NCBI GenBank assembly: GCA_027886185.1
Contig: WOAB01000157.1
Location: forward strand, 372,001 to 436,000
Origin: Rheum nobile
Taxonomy: Eukaryota; Streptophyta; Magnoliopsida; Caryophyllales; Polygonaceae
Direction of reading: 5' to 3'
DNA: 64,000 nucleotides
Under the pieces are notes generated by a model. The model ran no database searches and was not told the DNA's origin. It saw only the letters and a list, made by a program, of their open reading frames with translations. The position numbers were made by a program, and so were the translations under genes. Positions 25,994 through 36,998 of the stretch are shown piece by piece (positions within the stretch are counted from its first letter, which is position 1; each line of letters opens with the position of its first letter).

Positions 25994-26397
25994 GCCACCA
26001 TTAATTCCTCTTATTTGTGAGAATATTGCAAAGTTCTTAATTTGACAGAAACATGCAGATTCAACAAGGTATATCAAATTATGATATCCAAGAAGCAAAG
26101 AAATTTTCTGAATAGGTATTAAGCATCAGAGATGATATTGTAGGTAATGACATTGATGAAGAAACGCAAATACAAATTCTTGATGAGCTATTGGTGAAGG
26201 ATTATGACTTATATCCGACTCTAACAATTGTTAAATCTGTTTATCCATCTCTTTTGGACAATCAATTATCTCTGAAATACATTAAAGAATGAACAATTCT
26301 TGCACCAACACATGAAAAGGTAGACAAAATTAACGACTATATATTGTCTTTGTTACCTGATAATGAGAAAGTCTAACTCAGTTCGAATAGCCTTTGC
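25994..26397 (+). pseudogene. Helitron Pif1-like helicase fragment, part 1
   Basis: Reads as ATINSSYL then CKVLNLTE, as in the ATINSSYLW...CKVLNLTKNMR segment of plant Helitron helicases. It continues through GISNYDIQEAKKF, DEETQIQI and TILAPTHEKVDKINDYILSLLP. The last matches the ILAPTNEVVEEIN-type motif typical of Pif1-like Helitron helicases. Stops and small frameshifts are present (stop after SSYL; frame change near 26050; stops after KKFSE, YIKE and EKV). The fragment ends at the target site TTTGC (26393-26397) of the solo LTR. The active protein would unwind DNA for rolling-circle transposition; this remnant cannot. Confidence 0.85.
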
Positions 26398-27599
26398 TAT
26401 AACACCCCGGGCCAGAGGTGCTACAGTGCCATAGTCCCGAAGGACTATAAGGCGGGTGAAGTAAAAATTTGCGAAACATAACCCATATAAATTATAAATA
26501 TCAAAAGTAGCACAGCGGAAAAACCTGTACAACCTGTAAAACCTGTCCAGAGTTTGAAACCACAATCAAACTTAACATACCGAAAATACAACACTTTATA
26601 AACCAAAAACCAATACAACAAGTTCGACCCATACAAGGTCCAAAACCAAAACGACACGTTCAATCAAGTCAAAGTCTCCAACCAAAAGTAGAGTTCTCGA
26701 CTCCAAAACCGACGGTGATCAGGATCCTCCTTGCTGGCGCTAAATCTGCAAAGCCTGATTGACTGGGGGACCCGATACCCCAGCCAACCACGGCACGTAA
26801 ACCGAGGTTGGTCAGTCTTTTGAAAGACTATGGCAAGATTCCTCAAGCCAAAACAGTTCAAAACACATACATATATCACCAATCAATTCACAACAACGAC
26901 AACACGCCACACAATATATAATATCATAACTATACTTAATCATATCAACCAACCAATGCCAACCACACGTCAAAACATATACACACACTATCACATACCA
27001 TTCATTACACATCCTTATCCAACTCTTCACTATACTAACCTCAATCAATCCATCCTCAAACTCATCACAAGCATAAACGAATAAAACGATCCAATCCAAC
27101 TTCACTGACACGTCCAATCCATCCTTCTCTCTATTACTAATACATCAATCAACAACTCTATGCACATACACATCTCTTACTACTGACTTATAACCAAAAC
27201 TAACCAATTATACTGAACTCACTACTGCACTAACACAACAAAATCAATTAACCTTCACATCAACAAACACATAAGCATCAACGAGAATCATTACATAATA
27301 CAATCATAACCAAAATAATGACCAATTCATACATTCAAACCCAACTCATGCATTTAATTTCAAACCATGTTAACCCACACCCTCAAGATGGGAAACCATC
27401 CTTCACACTCAATCCACACAACCAACCTTCATAATCCACTAGCTGTCACCAACAACCCCACCAACATAAATCCACATCACCATAGCTAAAATAGATAATA
27501 TTTAACAAGTCAACTAGCCAACAATCAATATCCAACATAAAACCAATAACCAAACACACTGTCAATATCATCACACAACTACTTAATCAAGTGCACAAC

Positions 27600-27780
27600 T
27601 AATAATCAACACACAACCCATAACCGAGCACCCAACCAATAATCAACACACAACCCATAACCGAGCACCCAACCAATAATCAAGTACACAACCACTATTC
27701 AACACACAACCAATATACACACACAACCAATAATCAACACACAATCCATAACCGAGCACACAACCAATATTCAATGCATA
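27600..27780. repeat. Short ACACAACC-type repeats within the solo LTR
   Basis: A roughly 39-bp unit with CAACACACAACCCATAACCG and AGCACCCAACCAATAAT words occurs twice exactly (27610-27680) and then in degraded form. Confidence 0.7.
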
Positions 27781-27829
27781 ATCACTTAATCAAGTACTCA
27801 AGCAACCATTACACATAATTAACACATCA

Positions 27830-28099
27830 CAACACCTCCGTCTCCACCACCACATCACCGGGTGGGACCATTCACAACATCTCCGTCTCAACCACCATAT
27901 CACCGGGTGAGACAATTCACAACATCTCCGTCTCCACCACCACATCACTCGGTGAGACAATTCACAACATTTCCGTCTCAACCACCACATCACCGGGTGA
28001 GACAATTCACAACATCTCTGTCTCAACCACCACATCACCGGGTGAGACAATTCACAACATCTCCGTCTCCACCACCACATCTCTCGGTGAGACAATTCA
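27830..28099 (+). repeat. 45-bp minisatellite, six units, within the solo LTR
   Basis: Six 45-bp units, each of form CAACATCTCCGTCTC, ACCACCACATCACCGGGTGA, GACAATTCA. Because 45 is a multiple of 3, an open frame repeating QFTTSPSPPPHHRVR persists; I treat it as a by-product of the repeat and not as a gene. CACCGGGTGA in each unit resembles words in LTR-A and LTR-B. Confidence 0.9.
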
Positions 28100-28350
28100 C
28101 AACACCAAACCAACTATCCATCACCATACCAACCAATCAAACAACACGACGACAGTCAAAATCACATAACCACACCTCATCACACATTATCACATATCAT
28201 CACACACACATCATCACACAATATCACTTATCCTCACACACACATCATCACACAATATCACACACATATATATATATTCACCCAAGTAACTTTAAAATCA
28301 ATAATCCTATCAACCACATCATTCCATCTACAACACGGGACAATTACTAA

Positions 28351-28495
28351 TGTACCCACACATTCACACACACACACAATCCAACACATGCACACACACA
28401 TTCAATCCAACACACACATACGATCCACACACACACACACACACATTCAATCCAACACACCCACACGATCCAACACACACACACGTGTCAACAGA
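28351..28495. repeat. CA-rich microsatellite region in the solo LTR
   Basis: Repeated ACACACAC tracts separated by ATTCAATCCAAC and ACGATCC words. Low-complexity; no gene. Confidence 0.85.
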
Positions 28496-29618
28496 CACTA
28501 TCAACAACAATCAATCACATTTAGTCACAATTGACTACCACGTCAACATTTAATCAAATACGATACAAGACAAATCATATCACATGCACATATCCATATT
28601 CAACCAAGCAACGGTAAACTTAATTATGAAATAAACTGGGCATAACACAATTTATAAAAATATAAAGTTAGCAAGAATCCTCTTGCCTCAAGTCGAACCG
28701 CAACGACCCTAGAGGTCTCCAAACCACTCGAACGAACCTGTGAAATCAATCCGAGCAAAACCCTGGCGTTAATTAACTCATACCAATCCACAACCAACAA
28801 ACCCCCAATTTAAACCCTAAAATCAAACCCTTAATTAATTAGGCAAATCACTCCCCAAAATCAACCCAATCTCAGTCCAACTCCCAACTACACACATCAG
28901 CCAAAACGACCCCAAAATTCAGCAAAGAAATTCAGTCCCCACAGGACAACAATCAACCACAATTCATCAACAACACAAATCAACCCGAAAATTCAGATTG
29001 GAGGTAAACCCTCACACATACATTGATCTTACCTTGTTGTCAACCACTGTCCTCGCCGGAATTGAGCACCACGTCGCCGGAATCGCTGCAGAACTTCAGC
29101 AGAACAGCAACAGCACGCAGCAGATCACCAACAGCGGCTCCGACTTGTAAAAATTCGTTCTCCCTGCTCAGGACTCCGAATGCGATGATTCCAACTCGAG
29201 GAGTTAGATATACGAGTCTAGTTTACCTCCTCAAAATTTCAGACCAAAAGAATAAGTGAGCAAAACGTTATTACCATTCTCCTGAGATGTCGCAGACGGG
29301 GCAACAAACATCAGGGGACAGCAGAGGAGACGGACGAACGGCGGCGGTCCGGTCTGGGTCGAGCTCGCCGGAGGGAGAGCGACTTCGGGTGGGCACAGGG
29401 GAGTCGAACTCGTCGGGGAAGAGGGAGCTGGCACAGGAGAGAGCCACCGAGCACAGGGGAATGATTCTTCACGGGAGAGAGACAACCGAAAGAGAGAGAG
29501 ACCCAAACGTGTTTTTGGGATTAAAATCCTCAAATTTCCATTTCTCCCTCTTTTAAGCAAAATCCATAATTAATTTACCAAAATACCATTACCCACTTAT
29601 TTGGGGTATTTCATTTGC

Positions 29619-30172
29619 AAGACAAGTTTTATTACAGACAACAATGTAAGTGTTTATACGTCTGACTACTTTAACAGTATTAGATGTTCTGGTGTCTCAT
29701 ATCATGTACTTAAACTTAAGGTTAGGGTCTCTATTATGCTGCTTCGAAATATTGACCAGTCTTCAGGTTTATGCAATAGGACAAGATTGATAACCACGCA
29801 GCTCATCAGTCATGTCAAACAACAAAGAATATTTCAGGCAATAATATTGGACATATAGTTTTGATTCCTCACATGATCTTGTCATTATCAGACACTTCAT
29901 ACCCGTTCAAATTTCAATGAAGACAATTTCCCTTGAGTGTCTGTTTTGCTATGACGATAAACAAGAGACATGGCCAATCTATTGCAAATGTCGATTTGTA
30001 TCTTCCACACCCTATTTTCACTCATGGTCAGGTTTATGTTGCATCATCAAGAGTTACTAGCAAGAAAGGTTTAGAGATTTTGATATACGACGAAAAACCA
30101 AAAAAAAAAAGATTTAATACTACAACCAATGTAGTATATAAGGAAGTTTTTTTAATTTGCAGTAATTTTTAA
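29619..30172 (+). pseudogene. Helitron Pif1-like helicase fragment, part 2
   Basis: Continues part 1 in the same frame once one TTTGC copy is discounted. It reads VYTSDYFNSIRCSGVSYHVL, KLKVRVSIMLLRNIDQ and GLCNRTRLITTQL. After stops near 29858 it continues SVCFAMTINK then GQSIANVDLYLP and GQVYVASSRVTSKKGLEILI. These are the C-terminal motifs of Helitron helicases, where the last block is usually GQLYVALSRVTS. Stops and frame changes near 29858-29930 make it a pseudogene. The frame ends at 30172, and AT-rich sequence follows to the CTAG terminus. Confidence 0.88.
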
Positions 30173-30520
30173 CATCTTACGAGATTTTATGTTTAGGGTT
30201 TCATTTTCATATATTAGATTAATATTTTGATTATGCTTTATCGCTTTAGTAGTATTGATGTTAGAGATGTGGCTATCCCATTTCAAAATTACTTAGCCAA
30301 TTTTTACTATTAATAAAGTTATCGAGAGTTCTACATCTCTTTCGATAACATTTTGTCAATCTCTTTAATATTTTGTATTCAATTAGTCTTTTTTTATATT
30401 AACATTAATTTACTTCTATAACCATCACTACCTACATAATTCTATATCAATTAAATATATAATTTTAATATACTATTTTTATATACTATTTTTTTAAATG
30501 TATGGAAAAATAAACAAATT

Positions 30521-30547
30521 CCGTGCAAGGCACAGATACTACACTAG
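30521..30547 (+). other. Helitron 3' terminus (hairpin and CTAG)
   Basis: CCGTGCAAGGCACAG can form an imperfect six-base stem 9 bp upstream of CTAG (30544-30547), and T follows as the expected insertion-site base. Confidence 0.7.
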
Positions 30548-30724
30548 TACAAGTATTTAATTGATAAAGTCTGAACTTACATAAATTAGAGATAAACAAA
30601 GTAAACAACGGTTGGCTATCGCACTAAAAGGCTCGAACGAACGATAGTAACAAATGTTGGTCAATCAATCGAATACCAATGGAATTAACTTTTGAAAAGT
30701 AAAGAAGAGGTACTAGATAGCATG

Positions 30725-31304
30725 AGGGATACAACGACAGAGGTGTGAGGGTTGATGTATATAATTCTAATTGGCTACGTTAAGAGAATAATTAGGTTTA
30801 GACCAAAAAACCAATTATAGGTAAAAAATATAGAAACTAAATACTATTAGCCATAAATAATATTCATTAATTCCTATAGTTGCCAATTATTCAAGCTCCC
30901 CAATTTTATAGTACAAAGAGACATATATAATTTACAACCTAAGGTATTGTACTAAACTCAAATACTAATTAATAATCTCAAAAAAATAATTCTCCATTAT
31001 TTTCACTAATAAGATTATTCCCTTAAAAGAAACTCCATAACTCTCAAATAAATTGTGCAACCTAAACTAGCTCACTTAGTCATCGAAGTAGATATGATTC
31101 CTTTGATCCATGAACAAGACTATCAATCTTCATACAGGATGTTTAGCTCGATTCTATAAAAGTGTTGAGTGCAATGCATGATCAAACGTACTATCGCCAA
31201 TTATACAACCAATAAATTGAAGAGAATGTAATACACTTCTCAAATTGCAAATTTCATAACAATTTGAACTAATAAAATTTTAACCGAAATTGAGGGGTAT
31301 CACA
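30725..31304 (-). repeat. LTR-G head, inverted copy (truncated)
   Basis: Read on the minus strand from TGTGATACCCC at 31304, this aligns with the start of LTR-G (31552-31780, then 42292 onwards). Shared words include CGGTTAAAATTTTA, TATAGAATCGAGCTAAACAT, GTGAGCTAGTTTAGG and AATAATGGAGAATTATTT. It is uninterrupted across the point where Tat-2 splits the other copy, and so shows the pre-insertion state. Similarity fades by about 30725. The 180 bp to the Helitron end show no recognised feature. Confidence 0.8.
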
Positions 31305-31449
31305 ACAATATCCTGCATCTGCCTCATTTATTTATATACTTATCTTTTTTTATTTCTTTTTTCATATGGGGTATGTCCTTAATATATAATATTTGAGATT
31401 GGTTTATAAGGATTGAAGTGCTACACATGTTAACAACTTTTTCTGTTCA

Positions 31450-31545
31450 GGATTCAAATGAGGATATAGAACTTTCAAGTTAAGCATCTAGGGAGAGAGC
31501 AATACAAGGATGGGTGACCTCATGGGATGTCCTCGTGTTTGCACC
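31450..31545 (+). ncRNA. 5S rRNA-derived sequence in Cassandra 5' LTR (not a functional 5S gene)
   Basis: AAGTTAAGCATCTAGGGAGA, then ACAAGGATGGGTGACCTCAT and GTCCTCGTGTTTGCACC. This follows the plant 5S rRNA internal promoter (box A and box C) and 3' third with several changes. The first part of 5S is degraded. Cassandra elements carry such sequence in their LTRs and can be transcribed from it by RNA polymerase III. Confidence 0.85.
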
Positions 31546-31780
31546 GGTTGGTGTAATATCCCCGAATTCGGTTGAAATTTTAACCTAATTGAATGATTTT
31601 GAAATTTGGATTTGAAAAGTGGATTATAAATTCTTCTCCATTATTTCTTGTATAATTAGAGATAATACATTGGGTATTGGGTTACAGACTGTACTTATAG
31701 AATCGAGCTAAACATTCTTATGGAGATTGGTAACATTGTTTTTGGATGAGATGATCTTATCTATTTTCGAGGATCCTAAG

Positions 31781-32595
31781 GTTGTAGATCCCAAGCAGGA
31801 AAGCAAGGTCGTTGCAGAGCCTGAAGAAGTACGGTGCTCCAGGAAAAGGAGCCAGAGAAGGAGTCTGAAAAGGAGCCTAGATATGTGCGCCTATCGGCTT
31901 AAAAGCCTCCTCTTTGTTTCCCACAAAGGAGAGCGCGACCTCAATTAGATCAGCAATATGGAGAATTTGTAGAGGTGTTGAAAAAGCTCTATATCAATAT
32001 ACCCTTCACTGATGTTTTTTAGCAAATGTCGGCTTATGTGAAATTCTTTAAAGAGATCTTGTCCAACAAGAGGAAGTTGGATGACTACCAATTTGTTTCT
32101 TTGAGTCAAGAGTGCAACGCCCTCATTTAAAACAAATTGCCTCCTAAGCTTGAAGACCCTAGTAGCATTTGTGTCCCTATGGTGATTGGTAATTGCACCT
32201 ACAATGTTTAGTGTGATTTGTAGGCCAGTGTGAGTTTGATTCCACTCTCCATATGCAAGAAACTGGATTTGGGAGAGCCAAGACCGGCGAGGGTGACTCT
32301 TTTCATGGCAAATAGATCCAATGCACGTCCGATAGGTATTTTGGAGGACATTACCATCTAGATAGGTAAGTTCTACATTCCTATGGATTTTATTGTCCTT
32401 CATATTCAGGCTGATTTTCCTTTTCCTATTATATTGGGAATACCCTTTCTAGCTATTGCAGGTACACTCATTGATGTTAACCAGGGTGTTCTTTCCTTTA
32501 CTATTGGGAATGCGAAAATTGACTTTAATTTTTCCAAAGCTACTAAACATCCTGCTTTTGAGGATGATGGTTGCAGGGTAGGTGTAGTTGACTAG
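31781..32595 (+). pseudogene. Tat-2 gag C-terminus and protease
   Basis: A broken frame with a basic gag tail (about 31830-31930), then QLDQQYGEFVEVLKKLYINI and KEILSNKRKLDDY with NKLPPKLEDP. This is the conserved gag-protease linker of Athila/Tat elements. The protease region follows: ASVSLIPLSICKKL, where the family has a GASI/GASV-type active site, then DFIVLHIQADFPFPIILGIP and FLAIAGTLIDV. Several in-frame stops occur (for example near 32022, 32128 and 32212). The normal active-site neighbourhood CDLGAS reads CDL, stop, ASV. Confidence 0.8.
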
Positions 32596-32613
32596 AAAGC
32601 TCAAGGGTCTACA

Positions 32614-33075
32614 ATGTTTGTTATTTGTAAGGATCCTTTGGAGTTTTTCTTGACTGAGAGTGTGAGCCAGGATGATAATCTTGAGCTATTTGCTGATGTG
32701 GTTCTTGATTTGGAGTCCACTAGAGAGTTCCATGGGGCCGTTGCAAATGTCTTGAAAAGGGTTGACCCAGACTCTACACAAGAGTCTAAAGATGCATCTA
32801 AGATGGAGTTGATGCCACTATCACCCACTTTGAGGGTAGAGATTAAGATCATTGAGAAGATGTCACCTCCTACCTCAGTTAAGGGCATAAGGAGTTTCCT
32901 TGGACATGCAGGTTTTTATAGGAGGTTCATTAAGGATTTTTTCAAAATTGTCAAGCCTCTTACTAATTTGCTCTTGAAAGATATTTCCTTTGATTTTTTG
33001 AAGGAGTGTCTTGATTCTTTTTGTAGGTTGAAGCATGCATTGATTTCAACTCCAATTATGCAGCCCCCTGAATGA
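32614..33075 (+). pseudogene. Tat-2 reverse transcriptase remnant with the palm domain deleted
   Basis: The frame joins the linker upstream of RT (KMELMPLSPTLR, near 32800-32830) directly to the region after the palm (EIKIIEKMSPPTSVKGIRSF, then GHAGFYRRFIKDF). In complete Athila/Tat elements these are separated by the whole fingers and palm, including the FIDD/YLDD active site, so several hundred bases are missing. The join keeps the frame open, so this looks like a clean internal deletion. It continues into the connection to RNase H. Confidence 0.8.
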
Positions 33076-33638
33076 GATCTCCCCTTTGAGATCATGTGTA
33101 ATGCTAGTGACTATGTTGTTGGAGCTATTTTAGGGCAACAGAAGGACAAGAAGCTTCATGCTATTTACTACGCTAGCAGGACTCTTGATGTGGCCCAAAT
33201 GAAATATGTTACAACTAAGAATGAGTTGTTTGCTGTTGTGTTTGCTTTTGAGAAGTTCTAGTCCTATTTGGTGGGTGCCAAGGTAATTGTATGCACTAAT
33301 CATGCTGCTATCAGATATCTCTTGAGTAAGAAGGAGGCCAAGTGCAAACTGATTCGTTGGATCCTTCTTCTTCAAGAGTTGATTTGGAAATTAGTGACAA
33401 TAAGGGAACATAAAATTTGGTTACTGACCATCTTTCCAAGTTGACTCTAGAGTAGCTAGAGTGTACTCAAGATGAGCCACCAATTGATGATTCTTTTCCT
33501 GATGACCATCTTTTCAGGATTACTGAGTAGATCCTGACTCTTGCAAATTCTAGGATGCCCTAGTATGCTGATTTTGTCAATTATTTGGTTTGCAATGAGC
33601 TACCTCCTAGACTATCTTTCCAGTAGAAGAAAAAGTTC
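33076..33638 (+). pseudogene. Tat-2 RNase H remnant
   Basis: After an in-frame TGA, the frame reads FEIMCNASDYVVGAILGQQK then YYASRTLDVAQMKYVTT and KNELFAVVFAFEKF, the gypsy RNase H pattern. The usual CDASD is CNASD, so the first catalytic Asp is replaced. The end reads VTDHLSKL. Further stops and indels lie at about 33260, 33400, 33450 and 33528. Confidence 0.8.
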
Positions 33639-34670
33639 ATGTATGATGTTAGACATTATTACTGGGATGAGCCTTTGCTTTTCAAGAGATGTCCAGATGG
33701 GATTATCAGGCGCTGCATCCCCGGGGAGGATGTGAAGAGTGTTATCACTCATTGTCATTCTCTACCCCGTGGAGGCCATGCTAGTTCCTCCAAGACCACC
33801 TCCAAGATCCTTCAGTCAGCTCTCTATCGGCCTTTTATGTTCAAGGATGTGCACCATTTCATTGCCTCTTGTGATGTTTGCCAGCGAACATGAAATATTT
33901 CTATGAGGAATGAGATGCCACTTAATAACATCCAGGAGGTTGAGATTTTTGATGTATGGGGAGTTGATTTTATGGGACCTTTTCCACCGTCCCACAATAA
34001 CAAGTACATTCTTGTGGCAGTTGATTATGTGTCCAAGTGGGTTGAAGTCGTTGCCTCTCTAACCACTGACTCTAGGGTGGTGTCCGAGTTCTTCAACAAG
34101 GTGATTTTTCCTAGATTTGGGACACCTTGAGTTGTGATTAGTGATGTAGGATCACATTTTATTAAGAAGAAATTCAAGGCTTTGCTGAAGAAGTATGGGG
34201 TAACTCATAAAATGGCCACCCCGTATCATCCTCAAACAAGTGGTCAAGTTGAGGTTTCCAACATGGAGATCAAGAGCATCTTGGAGAAGACAGTGTCCCG
34301 ATCCCGAAAGGATTGGTCTATGAAGCTTGATTATGCTCTTTGGGCTTACATGACTGCTTTTAAGACTCCTATTGGCACTATACCATTCAGGCTTGTCTTT
34401 GGGAAGTCTTGTCATCTCCATGTGGAGTTGGAGCTTAAGGCATATTGGGTTATTGAGTTGTTCGATTATGATATGAAGGAAGCTAGTGAGAAGAGCAGGT
34501 TGCAATTGCAAGAGTTGGAAGAGTTGAGATCGGATGCTTATGAGAATGCTCAGATCTATAAGGAGAGGACAAAAAGATGGCATGCCAAGCATATTATTCC
34601 TAAAGAGTTGTTTTGCTTTGTGCTTTGTGTCTTTTTGTCTTGCACACACATGTTTTCTTTTAGCGCTTAG
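33639..34670 (+). pseudogene. Tat-2 integrase
   Basis: The HHCC zinc domain is complete (HCHSLPRGGH, then CDVCQRT). The core follows with WGVDFMGPFPPS (first Asp), VISDVGSHF (second Asp) and HPQTSGQVEVSNMEIKSILE (Glu), so the DDE residues remain. In-frame stops at about 33891 and 34128 break it. The C-terminal part includes YRLVFGK-like and KRWHAKHI sequence, and the frame ends at 34670. Confidence 0.85.
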
Positions 34671-34679
34671 ATTGTTACC

Positions 34680-35830
34680 TTGTTGCCTCGTTCAACCCGT
34701 GCTACTCGTCCTACGCGTGCTACCCCGCCTCCTCCACCGACCATTGGTTGTGTTATTCTAGTGTCCACTGAGCAATGCACAAGCTACAACACCCTGTTGG
34801 GACTGCCTTGGCAGTCAACTCGTTGGCTCGATATTGATGATATGTAGACACTTGGCCTCCTCGGTGAGATACGTCGTTTGGCTCACCGCATGGGGCTTGC
34901 ACTTTTCATTGATATTCACGAGATTTCCTACAAGAACCTCACCCTCGAGCTGATCAGTTCTCTAATTGTTACCACTGAACGATTCTTCAACCGTGGCAGT
35001 TTGACATTCCTCTTGGGAAACGAATGGCGGGAATTGAGCTCAACGATATATATGGGTTTCCAACTACCTGGAAGACATATGACCTCCCCAATGCAGAGGA
35101 GCAGGACTTCTGGTTTAAACTCACTAGTGTGCGTCAATTCAACCACCATTCAAAGGCCACCCATATAGTGCACCCAGTCTTCACGGTTTTGTAGAAGTTC
35201 TTTGCGGGGACCATCTTCTCCCGTGAGGATAGCACGGGAAATGTATAGCGTAGTGAGCTAATGATCTTAAAGTATATGATAGAGGGGGAAGAGGTGAACT
35301 TGGGTATTCTACTTGCTCGACAGCTGGCCAAGATGACCACCAAGTCTAGTGGTGGTATTTGTATTGGTGGTATGATCACTCCGTTGATCCGCCACTTTCA
35401 TGTCTCCGTGAATGGCCATTAAGTGACACCCGACACCCTCCGGATCGACATCCCATACTTACATCGGGCCCACATGCTCACTCATGCCCATAACAGCCAG
35501 GTTAACTTGTTGAAATTCAAAGTTGGTGTCCCACTTGTTCCTTTGCCTGATGCCCGCCGTACTCCCACTTCTGACGAGGATAACTGGTGCCGTAACTAGA
35601 TCGGGACGTTGTCTCATGATGATGATGTTGTTGAGCCTCCTCTCCAATGGGAGCATGGCAAATCTTATGTTGATTCTGCTTCCACATCCATAGATGGTGA
35701 CATTGCGACTTTGCAACGTCATATTGACGACATAGAGGCATAGCGGGTTCAAGAGTGCACCATGTCTCATAAAATGTACCGCCAAGTATTCGGGTGTGAC
35801 TACTACCCGAACAACCCACCACCGCAATAG
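34680..35830 (+). pseudogene. Tat-2 extra ORF downstream of integrase (Athila ORF type)
   Basis: A broken frame following integrase. It reads a proline/threonine-rich start (TRPTRATPPPPPT) and LGEIRRLAHRMGLALFIDI. It continues with YKNLTLELISSL, TTERFFNRGSLTFLLGNEWR, LARQLAKMTTKSSGGI and ITPLIRHFHVSVNGH. It ends near 35830 with a coiled-coil-like IDDIEA segment. I recognise this as the Athila-type plant-specific retrotransposon ORF, sometimes called env-like, whose function is unknown. At least one frame change (about 35040) and stops (about 34846, 35194, 35248, 35421, 35598) are present. Confidence 0.7.
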
Positions 35831-36242
35831 ACTGACTATGTGTATTTCTTCCTATTTTGTTACTTTTCTACATTGAGACAATGTAGGGTTTAGCATTGGG
35901 GAGAAATTCACATGTAGACTTGCATGTTCATATTAGTTGCATGTTCATATTAGATTTAGTTGCATTCCCTTTGGTTTTTTTTGCATTTTGCATCATTATG
36001 AACTTGTTTTCATGCATTGCATTATGGGTGTTAGATATATTTGACCCTTTTTGCTTGATTTCCTTTGGTTGTTTTTCTTGTGATGCATGATATATGAATC
36101 CTATCAATATGTTTTGGTTGTTGATATAGCAATTGCATTATGTGCATGATTATGAGGGCTTGAACTTTAGACAATTGGCCTGAGCATGTGACCTTTGATT
36201 GAGATGTATTAGGACCGACACCTCTAGACAAAATGTTGGTGA
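35831..36242 (+). other. Tat-2 3' noncoding internal sequence, left part
   Basis: T-rich noncoding sequence after the extra ORF, including a purine run at 35896-35906. It is cut at 36242, where the inserted element's LTR begins, and resumes at 40284. No gene seen. Confidence 0.6.
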
Positions 36243-36983
36243 TATTTAGCCGTGTAGGGGGCCATTAGGACATTAGATGTCATTTGCTTTTAATTCCCTT
36301 GGCATTAGATGCCATTGCTTTTAATTTCCTTGGCATTAGATGCCATTTGCTCTTAATTCCTTGGCATTAGATGTCATCGCTTTCAATATCTTTGGCTGCC
36401 TATTAAGGCAAGGATTGACCAAGAATGTAAAGACACTTGAATTTAGAAATCCATTTACATTTCTAGCAGCCAAAACGCGCTCTATCTTTTCTCTCCAACG
36501 TCTTCATCTTCAACCTCCATCCTTGTGAGTTGCATCAAGGAAATTCACCATTGTTGGCCTTCAAGTGAGTCATATCTTGAAGGAAGCAATCTATCCAGCC
36601 CCAATTTACGTTGGTGAGTCATATCCAACCTAGGAAGAGGCATATCCTTCACTAAATCCATCACCATCCATCTCCCCTTCACGACTCATATCCAAACAAC
36701 TCATCTCGCTGAATTCCTTCACGGAACTTTGTGCGACGTCTCAGTAAAATTGCCATAACTATTGATTCCGAGATCCGTTCATTCTCAAATTTGGAGAGAT
36801 TAAACTAGACTTCGAGATCTAACTCCTAGATTTGAAATCACCCCATTTGGATGTCTGAGAGGAGAGATCTATCCCGTGGAAATCAGACCAGAATTCTGGA
36901 ATCTGGCTGTCGTGAGACCTTGCTTTGGGAGCCATCGGAGGGCTGTCCTTGCACCGCGCCTTCATCGATCCTTTGACTCATCA
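36243..36983 (+). repeat. 5' LTR (5'-truncated) of the gag-only element
   Basis: Matches 39544-40283 with few differences and ends GACTCATCA. It contains four roughly 33-bp imperfect tandem units of form CATTAGATGCCATTTGC then TTTTAATTCCTTGG (36268-36398). Length is 741 bp against 1074 bp for the complete 3' LTR. Confidence 0.85.
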
Positions 36984-36985
36984 CG

Positions 36986-36998
36986 TGGTATCAGAGCT
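36986..36998 (+). other. Primer-binding site (tRNA-iMet type) of the gag-only element
   Basis: TGGTATCAGAGCT, two bases after the LTR end. It fixes the LTR boundary at 36983. Confidence 0.9.

Larger units (their letters stand above)
26398..29613 (-). mobile_element. Solo LTR (3.2 kb, Tekay-like) with TTTGC target duplication
   Basis: Minus-strand start TGAAATACCCC at 29613 and end GGGGTGTTATA at 26398 (plus strand TATAACACCCC; the terminal base is mutated). TTTGC is at 26393-26397 and again at 29614-29618, a perfect 5-bp target-site duplication. There is no internal coding region, so this is a solo LTR left by LTR-LTR recombination. The PBS-proximal end (CCAGAGGTGCTACAGTGCC, then CCCGAAGGACTATAAGGCG) resembles that of LTR-A, so the families are related. 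It contains the 45-bp minisatellite, CA-rich DNA and a GC-rich promoter-side segment (29030-29480). Reading frames inside it are unsupported. Confidence 0.9.
25464..30547 (+). mobile_element. Internally deleted Helitron, interrupted by a solo LTR
   Basis: The 5' end is at 25464 or 25471 (TCTATATA..., then ACACTAAAGGAGAACCC), the plant Helitron layout. The 3' end at 30547 is CTAG followed by T, preceded by the imperfect hairpin CCGTGCAAGGCACAG (30521-30535). The C-terminal part of the Rep/helicase protein survives in two pieces (25994-26397 and 29619-30172). The Rep domain and most of the helicase are missing. A 3.2-kb LTR (26398-29613) splits the gene. Confidence 0.75.

Noticed and set aside
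27862..28350. 162-codon frame with QFTTSPSPPPHHRVR repeats
   Set aside because: It is the 45-bp minisatellite in a multiple-of-three register inside a solo LTR; the reverse strand is open too.
31450..31545. 5S rRNA gene
   Set aside because: Only the internal promoter and 3' part match, with many changes, and it sits in a Cassandra LTR.
34152..34649. 165-codon minus-strand frame opposite Tat-2 integrase
   Set aside because: The plus strand carries recognisable integrase motifs; the antisense frame has none.
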